Shown: positions 48,178 through 58,985 of the stretch, in pieces
Numbering within the stretch: position 1 is the stretch's first letter
Layout of the letters: each line of letters opens with the position of its first letter
Origin: Talaromyces rugulosus
Taxonomy: Eukaryota > Ascomycota > Eurotiomycetes > Eurotiales > Trichocomaceae
Assembly: GCF_013368755.1 (NCBI RefSeq)
Contig: NC_049563.1
Location: 2,170,001 to 2,234,000 of the forward strand
Direction of reading: 5' to 3'
DNA length: 64,000 nt
Position numbers and translations under genes: made by a program
The notes under the pieces: generated by a model
What the model was told of the DNA's origin: nothing
What the model saw: only the letters and a program-made list of their open reading frames with translations
The model's database searches: none

Positions 48178-48375
48178 ATGAACGTTGACGAAGTCGTTTT
48201 GTTTTTGTTACGAATGTAAATAGGAGATTGTGCTTTGGACATGTATATTGATGAATATCACAACTGATGGTAAAGATATATTCCTTTTTTTGCATCTGTG
48301 TAGGCGATATAGAACCTCGCGGCGGCCCCAACATTCAAATGTTGAAGGCAGGTATTGCCTGGTCCTGTCGCGAAT

Positions 48376-49641
48376 CTATGGATCGACATGTACATGTATA
48401 TCATAAACGCAATGCATGACACCCGGTGCATATGTCTTGACCTTCTCGATATGATCACAAGTAATGTCCAGGACTTGTCCGCTCAGAGAAGAGCCCAGCC
48501 TTTTATATTCGGCAACGATATCTTCCTTTTTCACGTCAATCTCGGTAATGTCCACATTCTCGTGTACATGAGTCCATCCGCCGTATTCCCGATCTAGCAG
48601 CTTCAACGAACTGTCCCACGTAGGCTGAGAAGAAGGCAATAGTCCCAGATTCACATGCCGAACAGGAGCCCAAGGATGATGTTCTCTTTGCAACAAGGGC
48701 TGTATATTCGCCATAATTTCTGCTGCAAGTCTGTTATCCCCATGAAACAAAACAATCCTATCATCATCCGTGAGCTCATCCACGATAGCTTCATAGGTCA
48801 CATCTCGGAGAGCTCCAACTTCATCCAGTGGGATGACCTTGCAACCCCAACCATTCTTCAGACAGCCTCGCCGTAGTCCCTCAACGGACCATCCATTTAG
48901 CTCCCATCCCCATACCCTCTTGACTCCTCGTTTGAGGTATGAAAACGAAAAATACCCAATTCCAGCATACAAATCGACGACGCTAATCTCCCCAACGTCT
49001 TGTCCACCCAGTGAAGACGCATCTAACCCATCAAATCGATTCCCAAGTCCCAATACGCGAGCCTTTTCGGTGACATTGCCGCGCGAGAACATTGTATACA
49101 GAGGTGCCCAGCACTGAACGATCCCTCCATTTTGCACTGTCTGCACCCAAAAGGCTTCTGTGAAATCATTACTATCTGGTTCTTTGGCAGGCGCAAGAAT
49201 GGGCCCGAAATCGCCGTATAGCGGAACAAGCCCAACAGGACTGCGCATCCGATTTTCAATGCCCGTGTTGGAATTCGTCAACTCAATAGGCGCATTCAGG
49301 GCAACATGCGTGATGCCCAGGGGTCGGAAAGATGATGCCATCGATTCGTACAACCTTTGACGCTCAGTGTCATCCAGTGATGCATAGAGCTGCGCCCAGG
49401 CGGGCGGGGAAGTGAATACGCTGGCTGGCAGCAGTAAAAGAGGTTTGTAGATTGTGTATCTTTTCGGAAGAGCAGCTATTACTGCTGTGTCGGGGACTGG
49501 GTGGTGTGAGGTTCCTTCTGCATGGCTGCGTAGAAAGCGGCTGATTCCGTCTATCAACGGATTTGATGTTTCTTTCAGTGGGCGTTTTTTGCTTCGCTCG
49601 CTTGAGCGTTTGCCATTATGCTTTGCGTCTAGGGGTTCCAT
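48376..49641 (-). CDS. TRM12: tRNA wybutosine-synthesis transferase Trm12/Tyw2
   Basis: A single exon of 421 residues. The Rossmann fold of the TYW2/Trm5 family is clear: SVVDLYAGIGYFSFSYLKRG (SAM loop), VWGWELNGWSVEGLRRG, VLFHGDNRLAAEIM, and VRHVNLGLLPSSQPTWD, which is the TYW2 equivalent of the NPPR-like motif. A conserved entry segment TMFSRGNVTEKARV precedes it. The enzyme transfers the aminocarboxypropyl group of S-adenosylmethionine to the wyosine base at position 37 of tRNA-Phe. It converges with the EF-hand gene with under 200 bp between stops. Confidence 0.92.
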   Translation of the reverse strand: MEPLDAKHNGKRSSERSKKRPLKETSNPLIDGISRFLRSHAEGTSHHPVPDTAVIAALPKRYTIYKPLLLLPASVFTSPPAWAQLYASLDDTERQRLYESMASSFRPLGITHVALNAPIELTNSNTGIENRMRSPVGLVPLYGDFGPILAPAKEPDSNDFTEAFWVQTVQNGGIVQCWAPLYTMFSRGNVTEKARVLGLGNRFDGLDASSLGGQDVGEISVVDLYAGIGYFSFSYLKRGVKRVWGWELNGWSVEGLRRGCLKNGWGCKVIPLDEVGALRDVTYEAIVDELTDDDRIVLFHGDNRLAAEIMANIQPLLQREHHPWAPVRHVNLGLLPSSQPTWDSSLKLLDREYGGWTHVHENVDITEIDVKKEDIVAEYKRLGSSLSGQVLDITCDHIEKVKTYAPGVMHCVYDIHVHVDP

Positions 49642-50128
49642 CGGAATTGTCTGTAATTGCTTGATTTCAGAGCATAGGAATAGCTTGTCGTTAGGGTTGT
49701 GTCTTCACAGATGGACCCCGCATGTCGCATGGTTTTTGGGTGAAAAAGCAAGTATAAACCCAATCAATAACAGGCTAGTCAGGACACGGTACTATATCCA
49801 TCAAAGTTGTTGAGCATGGTTTAATGTTGAGCGCAAGGGAGGTGTAAAGTTTGGAACTTGAAGGCGAAAAATCATTTTGTCTCGGACGTGGGGTTGGTTC
49901 ATGTTCCCTGATTGGGAAACATTGAACTTGGGATCCAGACTCCAACATTATTGAACATTGAAGAATTGAATATTCACTCAAATGTTCAATGTTTTTGATT
50001 ACTGAAAAGAGATATTCCTCTTATTATTCACAAATTGTATATCCTTGGGGTCAGCCGGTAGCGCTGTGATTTAAGTCTTACAAATACAACTCTTTATACA
50101 TATTCAGAATAAAAAAGACATGGTCCGT
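49642..50128. promoter_or_regulatory. TRM12 promoter with repeated AACATTGAA words
   Basis: This spacer holds the TRM12 promoter and the PET8 3' flank. AACATTGAAC at 49918-49927 is matched by its exact inverse GTTCAATGTT at 49984-49993, and AACATTGAA occurs once more at 49954-49962. The rest is AT-rich. Confidence 0.5.
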
Positions 50129-51196
50129 CTATAGATCTGGCTCACGCTTTTTATAACCACCCTCGAGCGTGTTAAACGCCCATTGATAGCTTCCTAAAAA
50201 GATGGCACCACCAAGAGCAATGGCAGTCGTTCGCGGCCCAATGCCTCGCCAGAAAACACTGGGACCTTCTTCTTTCATGATGCGCCGCACCACGTCTGAC
50301 ACGCGAACACTGCTGTTACCATTGCCCTCTTCACGCCTGGCCAGCATGACTCTAGTCTTGATCACATCCAGCGGTGTCGTCAGCCCAGCCGAGATACCTC
50401 CTGCAATACTACCAAAAAAGGCACTCGGAGCTGCTGGAATTTGGCCAGAGGGGGTTTCCTCGTCTGACTTGCCCCATCGCGCATATCTGTTTTTCATAGC
50501 TTCCCACATTGTAAACTGTATGATAGTAAAAGGGATCTCCCTCGCGATTGTGATGCCAGTCCCGCGGTACAGCTCTCGAATCATGTGGAACAGGCCTCTT
50601 TTGTTCGTCCCGCTTGCTGGATCGCCGGCATGTCTTAGGGACAGAATATCTGTCAGGGCTCGCAGCGACGAACCGCCGAAAAGACCAGCCTGCGCACGCT
50701 GCTTGATCACCTCGGTCGGGACACGCACCACACAGGCCGTGATCTCTCCCAGGGTCGACGCGGTCGAATGAGCAACAAAGGTTCTCGTCTTGGAGGCTTC
50801 CTCGGCCGAGGGTAGCAGGGATCGTTTCACGCCGTCGTACGTAATGAAGAAAAACGCAGCCGACGGAGCCGAGCCGAAGAGGACCGAAGGGAGTCCCGCG
50901 TAGATTCCTCGAATTGCTTGACGCAAGGCAGGGCCCTTGGTTTTGGACAGATTTCCATCTGTTACTGTTGCCGTTGCTGCGGATGATACGCTTTGTCGGA
51001 CTTTTTGTAAACGGGTTTTGATCGTGTCGAGCGGGTAGAGACAGAGGTCAACGGTGAAGCCTGCTATAGCTCCGGCCTAGAAAAATATCAATTGTTAGCT
51101 GGAGCATATCAAACCAATTTGTCGCACACGTACATATAGCGATCTTGCCCATGGTGAGGAGACCAATGGCTCCGGAGTGTGGGTATTGTCAGCCAT
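50129..51196 (-). CDS. PET8: Mitochondrial S-adenosylmethionine carrier (Pet8/Sam5)
   Basis: Exons 51196-51134 and 51076-50129 give 336 residues. Three mitochondrial carrier repeats are visible: [12 protein letters not shown] (repeat 1), [13 protein letters not shown] (repeat 2) and [12 protein letters not shown] (repeat 3), each the P-x-[DE]-x-[LIVAT]-[RK] signature, with six membrane helices expected. Segments [19 protein letters not shown] and [17 protein letters not shown] are characteristic of the SAM carriers. It exchanges S-adenosylmethionine for S-adenosylhomocysteine across the inner mitochondrial membrane. I chose the ATG at 51196 because only this frame joins in phase ([17 protein letters not shown]). 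A Gln/Ala/Thr-rich loop follows repeat 1. Confidence 0.93.
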
Positions 51197-51952
51197 GCAA
51201 TGGAATTGGGTTGCAGGCCAGAAGAGGAGGGGATCCGAGTCTTGAAATTGGCTACCGCGAATTCATATCTGGCCGACCTCGGAAAATAACGAACCCCTGT
51301 CGGTTACTCGCGGAATTGCCTTCTGCTCGACTCTCCGATCAGGGATTCCTGTTGGCAATGGTGCGTGGTCGCGTGTTGTTGCGGGAAAAAGAAAAAGATT
51401 TGCGGGAAGCTCCGAAGCAGATGTAATCACCAACAGCCGAACATCGGACCCTTCGGCCGGGCATTGAAACTACCTCGATACACGGAGTACTACAATTTAT
51501 TTCACTACAATGCAGCGACCTGTTTTCTATGTTGTATTTTCAACTTGTACTATTCACATTCTGTACGTCCTCTCAACTAATACTATCACTAGCTACTGGT
51601 GCGCTATATGCCCAGTGTAGGCCGTCAAGTATTATTTTCTCTTCACTTGCGGATCCAATATATCCACAATATGTATGAGTCATGCAGGGTTCTGAAAACG
51701 TAGGGGAGTCCAAGGATATCAAGACGGCGGTTCCTGAAAAAGAGCATTCTAGGTGGTGATGATCTATGACCTAAAGGGGAGGAAGCAAAGAAGAAAGAGA
51801 AAATAAAGCCCATGTCAATAACGCCGTGCTAGATACAAATTAAGTAAACAAGACAACCCAGTTGAGTAGCTGCAGGAGAAATGTAATAGGTGTAGAAAAA
51901 AATGTACTTTCTTGAAGAAAAGGCGGGATGATGTCGAGAGATATGATTAACC
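51197..51952. other. PET8 promoter and SAT4 3' flank
   Basis: Spacer between two minus-strand genes. It contains no supported gene; the right-hand part is purine-rich and likely belongs to the SAT4 3' untranslated region. Confidence 0.5.
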
Positions 51953-54777
51953 TCACTTGCCCTTACTAGCAACGGGGGCACTGGAAGAGGGAGGTTCAAG
52001 AATGTGGGTATGATTTTTGGCTCTGATGACTTTGCCAGACTCGTCTTGTCGACAGACCAGGATGCTCTGGATCCAATCGTCGGCCATGACCTCATCAAGA
52101 GTGGCACGTTCCTTAGGATTCACCTTGAGCATGCGACCAATGATATATCTAGATTCTCTTGGTAGGATTCGCAGCAAGCGCCATGGGCCCTTGATAACTT
52201 CCTGACGCTGCCCAGTTGAAGTTGATGTACCCTGGGGTAGCGGGGGTGCTTCTTTGCTCGTTGTCTCCCGCGATTTGGGCTTCTCAGGCGCTTCGCCTGT
52301 CGGTTGTGAGGACGCCTGCGTCCGGGGTGGCTGTTCCTGGGGTTGTGGCGTTTGAGCTGGAGAAGGCTTGGAGGACTGGTAAGGGGATGGTTCATCTCGA
52401 GTGACGGGCTCAGATCGGGGGAATGGGTAGCCCTGGCTATCCTGCCGGTGGTGATGGCGATGGTGGCTAGCGTCACTAGGCTTTGTCTCCCCCGCCATGG
52501 CAGGTAGATCGGCCGTTGACTTAGCGCGTTGGTCAGCGCGTCGGGGATGCGAGTCTGGAACAGGCGTTCCAGGCGTGGGCGCAGAGACAAATAATTTGTA
52601 CGAGTTATCCGTCACACGTGGTTGCTTCCAAGGAAACCGGCGGAGCGTCATGCAACAGAATATGATGGCCAAAGACCATATATCTGTGGGGCGGGGGTCA
52701 TATTTTTTCTCGTCGTATACTTCTGGAGCGAGATAGGGGTCTGAGCCGACGATTCCTAGAGTATTGTTAGTAAAGATGATTTATTTACTGTTGCTAGTGC
52801 AATTTTCCCCTTACCTGAAGCCAGCACCGTATCGTTTTCAAAGGGATAACGGAAGACAACAGCACTTCCAAAATCAATCAACTTCATGATACCGTGCTCA
52901 CTGACCACAACATTGTCAAGTTTCAGATCCCGATGAGCCAATCCCATTGCGTGTAAATAGGCAACACCGCTCAATATTTGCTTGAAAGAGCATGCAATTT
53001 CTTCCTTGCTCATTTTGCCCGTCATCACAATTGCAAACAAGTCAAATGGAGCATACTCCATGACCTCGTACCAATGACCCCCCTCTTGGATAATGTCCAG
53101 AGTTTCAATAATGCTTCCATGGTGTAGAGTAGAGCCGATACAAAACTCGGCTGTCACCTTCTTGGAATACTCCTTCTCGGTTTCCCATGAATGACGATCG
53201 CGGAATTGCTTGACAGCAAAAGTGACTCCATCGCTGCTACGTTTGAGCAGACGGACCGATCCTCCAGCTCCAGAACCGAGGACTCGGCCTAGTTTACCAT
53301 ATTTGGATTGAAGCCCGTGGTCGTCGGCAAAGGGGACACTCGTTGGAGCCATCTGGTGGGAAACATTCTTGCCGTTGGAAGATGACTTGCTAGACTTTTT
53401 GGAGACGGCAGACGGAGATTCGCCTCGCTTATGCTTGTGTCCCATGCGAAAGAAGCGTTTAAGCTCTGACATTGAGCCATGACCCTTGCCGTCCAAGCTC
53501 TCATTATGTCTGTGGCCGTGGCCGTGGTCCTTTTTGTTGCCACTGAAAAACGACGATCGCTTATCGCTTGTTGACGGTCTCCCCTCTGGAGCATTGTTGG
53601 CCACGGGAGCGTTAAGAGACGAATACGAGCCTGAGGAATGATGCGAGCGTCTCTTAGAGTCAATGCCGCTGAAGATGAACCTTTGGTCGAGCTGGGAGAG
53701 ATTCCGGTTGGGAATCGGGCGTTTGTTTCGGGCGTATGGGTCGTTAGGCTCACCAATAGGTGTGATTGCCCCCGAGGTGCCTCCTGGGGGGGTGGCCCAT
53801 CCGTGCTCGTGTCGTGGAGTCATGGGAGGACTCTCATCTTGCGAACTTCCATCAGCAGAAGCTCCCAGGAAAAACCGCGGTTTGCCCTGCTTCTCCTGGT
53901 CTTTGGTGGACAGAGAGCTGTCTGAATGGCCGGTAGATTGTTTGGCGGCTATTTCTGTCGAACTGGGACGTGTAGCCGGGGCGCTGGTTGGGGGTGGAGG
54001 CGGAGCTTGCTTGCCGGCATGGACGGATGAGTCGGAAATCTCAGGAGTCACGAGAGACGGATCGAGTTTGGCTGGCTTATTCTCCGTGGCTTTGCTCTCC
54101 CGCGAGTGCGTAGCAGCAGGAGTAAGCGGGGGTGATTGCATGACAGACACTTGTGGTGAGCCAGAGGGTGAAGTAGTGGTGGAAATGGTATTATCCCGGG
54201 AATTGACCTAGTCAAACATGTGTCAGCAACAGTTGGGACGAAATTGCGTCGGCTTGCAAGAGACGACGTACTCTGGACGCTGGTAGAGAAACCGGCTCAA
54301 AAGCAAAGTGACGTATTCGGGATTCTTGCAGACGAGTGTCCTGCAAGCTGATTGAGAGCGATCGCAGCTCGTCCTTGGCGTTGGGATCCAGATTATTGTT
54401 AGCGGCAGATGGGTCGCTGAGCGGCTGGGGCTCTGACGAGCGAGACTGAGCAGCAGCCTGGTCGGGCTCGATTTCCTGGTTCACAGAAGCAAAGCGCACG
54501 GCATGCGGTGGCTCGGTGGAGAGATTCAATTCCGGGGTGGTCGTCGACTGGTTAGCGACGGCAGGCAATCGAGGCTGACTCGGTTGCGAGTCTGCAGTGA
54601 CTTGGCACCAGGGCGCGGGATTAGCCAACAGGAAGACAAAGGGCGTTTTTCTTTTTGGTTTTTGGATTCCTGGGGAAGAGGGGAGAGGGGCAGAGGGAAA
54701 CGCAGGTGGTAGGCTTAAAGCGATGCAGTGCAACATGCAGGAAGAGGAGCGTGGCACATACCTTGAGCAGCCGTCAT
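51953..54777 (-). CDS. SAT4: Sat4/Hal4-Hal5 family Ser/Thr kinase
   Basis: Exons 54777-54762 (16 nt), 54591-54272, 54207-52815 and 52755-51953 give 843 residues. The N-terminal 450 residues are disordered, rich in Ser/Pro/Gln/His and with poly-Pro. The kinase domain starts [19 protein letters not shown], with [40 protein letters not shown] and SDPYLAPEV. Between [18 protein letters not shown] and the last subdomain ([20 protein letters not shown]) lies a roughly 150-residue disordered insert, the hallmark of the fungal NPR/HAL5 kinase group. Yeast Sat4/Hal5 stabilise the Trk potassium transporters and nutrient permeases. The tiny first exon and a 170-nt first intron are required to start the frame at [14 protein letters not shown]. 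Confidence 0.92.
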
Positions 54778-55859
54778 GTTTGCTCGGCGGGGAACGGAAA
54801 CGGCGGCTTCGGGCGGTCGTTAGTGAGAGCTCTCTTCACGTGCAGCTGTCGGCGCGGAAATTATGATTATTATTATAGCGATGATTGGTGTTGATGGTAA
54901 TGTCAAAGCATCGAGCAGACCAAGACGAATTGGGTATTATTGTCGGAGCGCGCGTTGCAGCAAGAAAGAATCAATCGGACTGTGGTGGCAGAGAGAGCGG
55001 GGTGAGGTGAGAGAGGCCCGTGGCGATTGGCAAATGGGCTGCTGCGCTGCTCGGAGAAAAAATAATAATTAAACACGAATGATGGAGATGAGACGCAAGG
55101 GGGGTCGGGCAGAGCGACACTCTGGTCAGGACACGGCGGCCAAGGGACTGTCAGAGTGATGGAGGGAGAGGAGATGAAAAGAGAGAGAGAGAGAAATATT
55201 CTCGTTCCCAAGAGGCAAAGAAAGAAAGGTGGGGAGCGCAGAGAGGGTCCCGCGCCAGCCCGGGTCCGGCTTTATACTACTTCCATCATGGCCGTGATGG
55301 TGATGCGCAGTCGCATTAATGCAGAGAGCAGTGCATCTGATCTCTCTATCAGCATCTGCCGAGATGCAGATTGCCGGCATCCCGGGCAATTGATCTCGAC
55401 ATCCCTGTTTCGGCAGCGCGTTCAAGCACACACCACATGGCGGGAAATTCGCCACTGTCCTACTACGTACTATTTTATTTTCGTGGTTGTTGGAATTAAT
55501 ACTGTGGTCCGGATTGTCGCGGCAAACTTGATTGGGTTCCGCCTGCATTAGTGCCATCTGTATATAGTTCTATCCACTAACTAGTAGGAGCAATACTACG
55601 CCAGTATACGCTTGATTCGGTGGATTTCTGGAACGAACAGAGCAAATTCTTGGTGTATTTGTCGTATTAAGCCTGGAACCGTGACTCGTCACGTGATTCC
55701 AGAATACTGATGAAGTCATCGAGTAAAAAAAACATTCAGATATATTGTACAGTGACGATGCAGATGTATCCCCCCAAAACGCCTGGGCAATGATCGAACA
55801 ACAAGTGATATATATGGCACAGAAAAAAACAGACCCAGAAAAGGCAGAATCGTCGTCGC
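54778..55859. promoter_or_regulatory. SAT4 promoter region and uL11m 3' flank
   Basis: About 1.1 kb upstream of SAT4. On the SAT4 strand the leader is CT-rich, including the GA repeat near 55181-55194 read in reverse. TCACGTGA occurs at 55689-55696. Long open frames here on both strands are low-complexity and not supported. Confidence 0.45.
55689..55696. promoter_or_regulatory. TCACGTGA palindrome
   Basis: The same 8-bp palindrome as upstream of TFB4. It lies about 165 bp beyond the uL11m stop codon and about 0.9 kb upstream of SAT4, so its target gene is unclear. Confidence 0.3.
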
Positions 55860-56388
55860 TCAAAGCACAACCTTCAGGCCAATCGATTTAGCCTGCGCCA
55901 TCACGCTCTTGCACAGCCCTTCTAGGCTCAGTCCAGATAGCCTCAGCTCGCTGTGCTTGATTTTGGCGATTTCATATACGTGTTTCAGAGACACGGTGCC
56001 GATCAATTCGGAGCCCGGGTTCTGCGCACCGCGAATGCGGCCCTTGCGCGGCTCGATGCCGGACGCCTGAAGCAGCAGCCATGAAGTCGTGGGTGTTCGG
56101 AGATCAAACGTGAAGGATCGATCGGGGCGGATGGTGATGAAAGACGGAACCGGCGTGCCGGGCTGGATATGCGCTGTTCGGGCGTTGAATTCCTAACTAT
56201 CGTCAGTGTCGTTCGATTATTTCAAGGTGGCTTGTACAGATAACAAGGAAATCTCTTACCTTGCAAAAATCCATGCTCTTGACACCTTTACTTCCCAGCG
56301 CCGGACCGACAGGCGGACTGGGGCTGGCCTGCCCAGCTCCCACGATGAGCTTGACATACAGGTCCTTGGCAAGCACTTTTCGCGACAT
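55860..56388 (-). CDS. MRPL19: Mitochondrial large-subunit ribosomal protein uL11m (MRPL19)
   Basis: Exons 56388-56260 and 56192-55860 give 153 residues. The L11 N-domain shows [20 protein letters not shown] and [15 protein letters not shown]; the C-terminal RNA-binding domain ends [13 protein letters not shown] ([20 protein letters not shown]) IGLKVVL. It binds the GTPase-associated centre of the mitochondrial large rRNA. There is no long presequence, as in other mitochondrial L11 proteins. The start codon at 56388 is the first ATG in this frame. Confidence 0.95.
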
Positions 56389-57135
56389 GGCGGCAGTCGA
56401 CAAGATGCGTTATGATTGAGAGCGACAGGGTCGAATTGAATGAATTGAATGTGCCAGGGGAGCTTTGGTGATGGTGTTGTTGTTGAACGGGAAGTTTTCT
56501 CGGAATCGGCGCCGAGATTTTCCGTCCGGAGAGCATGTGCACGGACCACCTGGACTGGTCGAGTCTGTCGATGGCTTCAATGTTGACGTGAAAATACATT
56601 AATTCTGCTGGAAAAAAATATACCCAGAGTTGTAGCCTATGGCTTCATGCAGAACTGCCCAATAAATCGACTCCCAGGCGTCCAAGTGCAGGCGTGTACG
56701 CCGTTTTGGGGCAAGGCAGCGGGCTTGTTCCGGACTTGGTATCTGTTTCCTTTCTGGGGAAAAACATGGAGATCTGCGCTGTCCAATTCCTGCATAGCCG
56801 TAGTTTTGAAGAGCGCCTTGCGACGACAAGTTAAAAATAAAATAAAATATTTTCTACTCTATCAGCCACCATTTCGCTGTCAACGCGAGCAGAGAGCCTC
56901 ATTGGCAGTGCGCTGCTCTCTCGACGTCATCGATTCCACAATTCTATCTAGGCTGCGTTGTTTCACCTTCCGTCAACGTTCACTCCCGCAGTCACTTCAC
57001 TTCACGTTCATTCATTTGTGTTTTGAAGATACACCAGAGAATACACCTGGTACGCATCTCTAATGTGCACTGTTCCCTGGCTAACCATATTTCCCCTCCT
57101 AGGGGCATATCCAGCAGTGATAACGCGAACACAAC
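56389..57135. promoter_or_regulatory. Shared promoter region of uL11m and SVF1
   Basis: About 750 bp between divergent starts. An AT-rich stretch (AAATAAAATAAAATA near 56833) lies upstream of SVF1. No gene is supported. Confidence 0.45.
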
Positions 57136-58508
57136 ATGAGTTGGTTCAAGAAAACGCACGCTGCCCCTCTTCTACCTTCCTGCTCAATAACTAACAAACA
57201 CGCTCCAGGTTGGCCAATGTTGCAGGGACACAGGAACCAATTTATGGCCCCGAAGCAATTCAGTCGGTCGCCCGCCAGGCCGAGGAGACTCCCTATACAG
57301 AGCTCAAAAAGGAGGATCTGAAATGGACAGCACCCAAATATACTGCGGTTGAAACCCAAACATTCTATGCGATGGGCGACAACGGTGGCTTGGCCATGGT
57401 GCAAGTCATCTACAGCAATGTAGCGTAAGAAGCTACTCTATTTACCTGTGGAAAAAGAAAAGAAAATTCTGTTGTTTCTGGCTAATGCATCGATTTCAAA
57501 AGTGGTCTTCACACAACATGCCAGTTCAACTCCAAAGTCTTTTCGTTTGACGATGGCGCGCCTCACATTTGGCACTCAGACGCCCTTTCCAACCACATCT
57601 TCGAGCCTGATATGTATTCACTTGGCGCGGACAAGCTTGCATTGACCCTGAACGAAGACGGCACTTCGTATTCGGTCAAGTCAGCCGTCAACGCTAACAG
57701 CCTGGTAAATCTGACATTTACTCGGCAGACACCCGGCTTGTTTGTGGGCAAAAATGGCACGTCTTACTTTGGCACCGACCCTGCCAAACCATGGGGCTCC
57801 ATGCGCCATGCGTTTTGGCCTCGGTGCTCTGTCGAGGGGAGTATCACTACGAAGAATAAGACTTACGACTTTACGGGCCGGGGGTTCTTCATTCACGCTT
57901 TGCAGGGGATGAAACCACATCATGCTGGTATGTTACAAACACTCAATATAGAGCTTAATATTTTACGAACTGACAATTTTAGCGGCACGGTGGAACTTTG
58001 TCAGCTGTCAAACACCCACATACTCTTCCTTCGTAATGGAATACACCACCCCTCCATCCTACGGATCAACTGTCGTCAACGTCGGCGGCGTGGTGAAAGA
58101 CGGAGAAATCCTCTATGCAGGTGTTAACAATACAGTGAAAACCCTCGAGACGAAGACCGACCCGGAGAGCAAGTGGCCAGAACCCAAGGCTGTCAAATTT
58201 ACATGGGGTGGCAAAACCAACGACAAGAGCGACTTTCACGCCGAGTTAGAGACCGTGATTGAGAAGAGACTTGATCGTATAGACATCATGTCTGAGGTGC
58301 CTGGGTTTATCAAATCTTTTGTGGGCAGTGTTGCTGGAACGAAGCCATACATTTACCAGGTGTGTGTACTGCGTGTGTTTCCCATAGTCAACGTCACTAA
58401 CTCGGACAGTACTCCCCCCAAAATAAGCCCACCTTCAAGATCAAAGAGGGCGAGAAGGAGACCACCGAACAGGGTACAATGTTTTCCGAGGCTACGTTTA
58501 TATCCTAG
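57136..58508 (+). CDS. SVF1: Survival factor Svf1
   Basis: Exons 57136-57143 (8 nt), 57209-57424, 57503-57927, 57983-58359 and 58410-58508 give 374 residues. The family features are [17 protein letters not shown] near the start, [80 protein letters not shown] and the second calycin-like domain ending [10 protein letters not shown]. Svf1 is a lipocalin-like protein that protects yeast against oxidative and cold stress and has been linked to ceramide transport to the Golgi; role here by homology. The 8-nt first exon (ATGAGTTG, donor GTTCAA) gives [12 protein letters not shown]; the donor is unusual, so the first exon is the least certain part. Confidence 0.9.
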
Positions 58509-58985
58509 ACGATAGAGCTGATTCATATGAGGGTTTATGAGGCCATCACAGTTTGCTGGCCCAACCCCTATCGGCGTTGGGGTTTGGTTTGCTGCTAGGA
58601 TTTACATCTAGATTAGCTATCAATTTTATGATACTACTGACTGTACATGGCAAGCATCTAAGATTCTCCACTTCTCTATCATGATGTCCCCTTTTCACGC
58701 CCTGCTACCTCGTTACCTGATTGCCCACCGCTGCACTCCAACCCCTTCTCTATCTGTCAACAAAGACAACCCACCATGTTACAGCGCCCCAGCCACCAGG
58801 TCGAGCTGGCTCAGCTTTGCCCTGTTGCCACGCCACCCTTGTGGGTCTAGGAGTCTTTCCCTTTTGAGGATATGTTTTCTACCATCAGTTGGCCCAGTCT
58901 CTTCTTCTCTCCAAGTCACCCATCTCATACTATTTTCACCACGCACTGAAACTTCGAGACCGCAATCCTCGTCCATAAAACAAAA
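58509..58985. other. SVF1 3' flank and promoter of the H4-like gene
   Basis: A 477-bp spacer. The right half is pyrimidine-rich (CTCTTCTTCTCTCC) as is typical just before fungal genes. No CCAAT/TATA arrangement typical of replication-dependent histone promoters is obvious. Confidence 0.45.

Noticed and set aside
53663..54211. A 182-codon plus-strand frame
   Set aside because: It mirrors the disordered N-terminus of the SAT4 kinase.
55126..55557. Long frames on both strands upstream of SAT4
   Set aside because: Driven by GA/CT repeats in the promoter; no recognisable protein.
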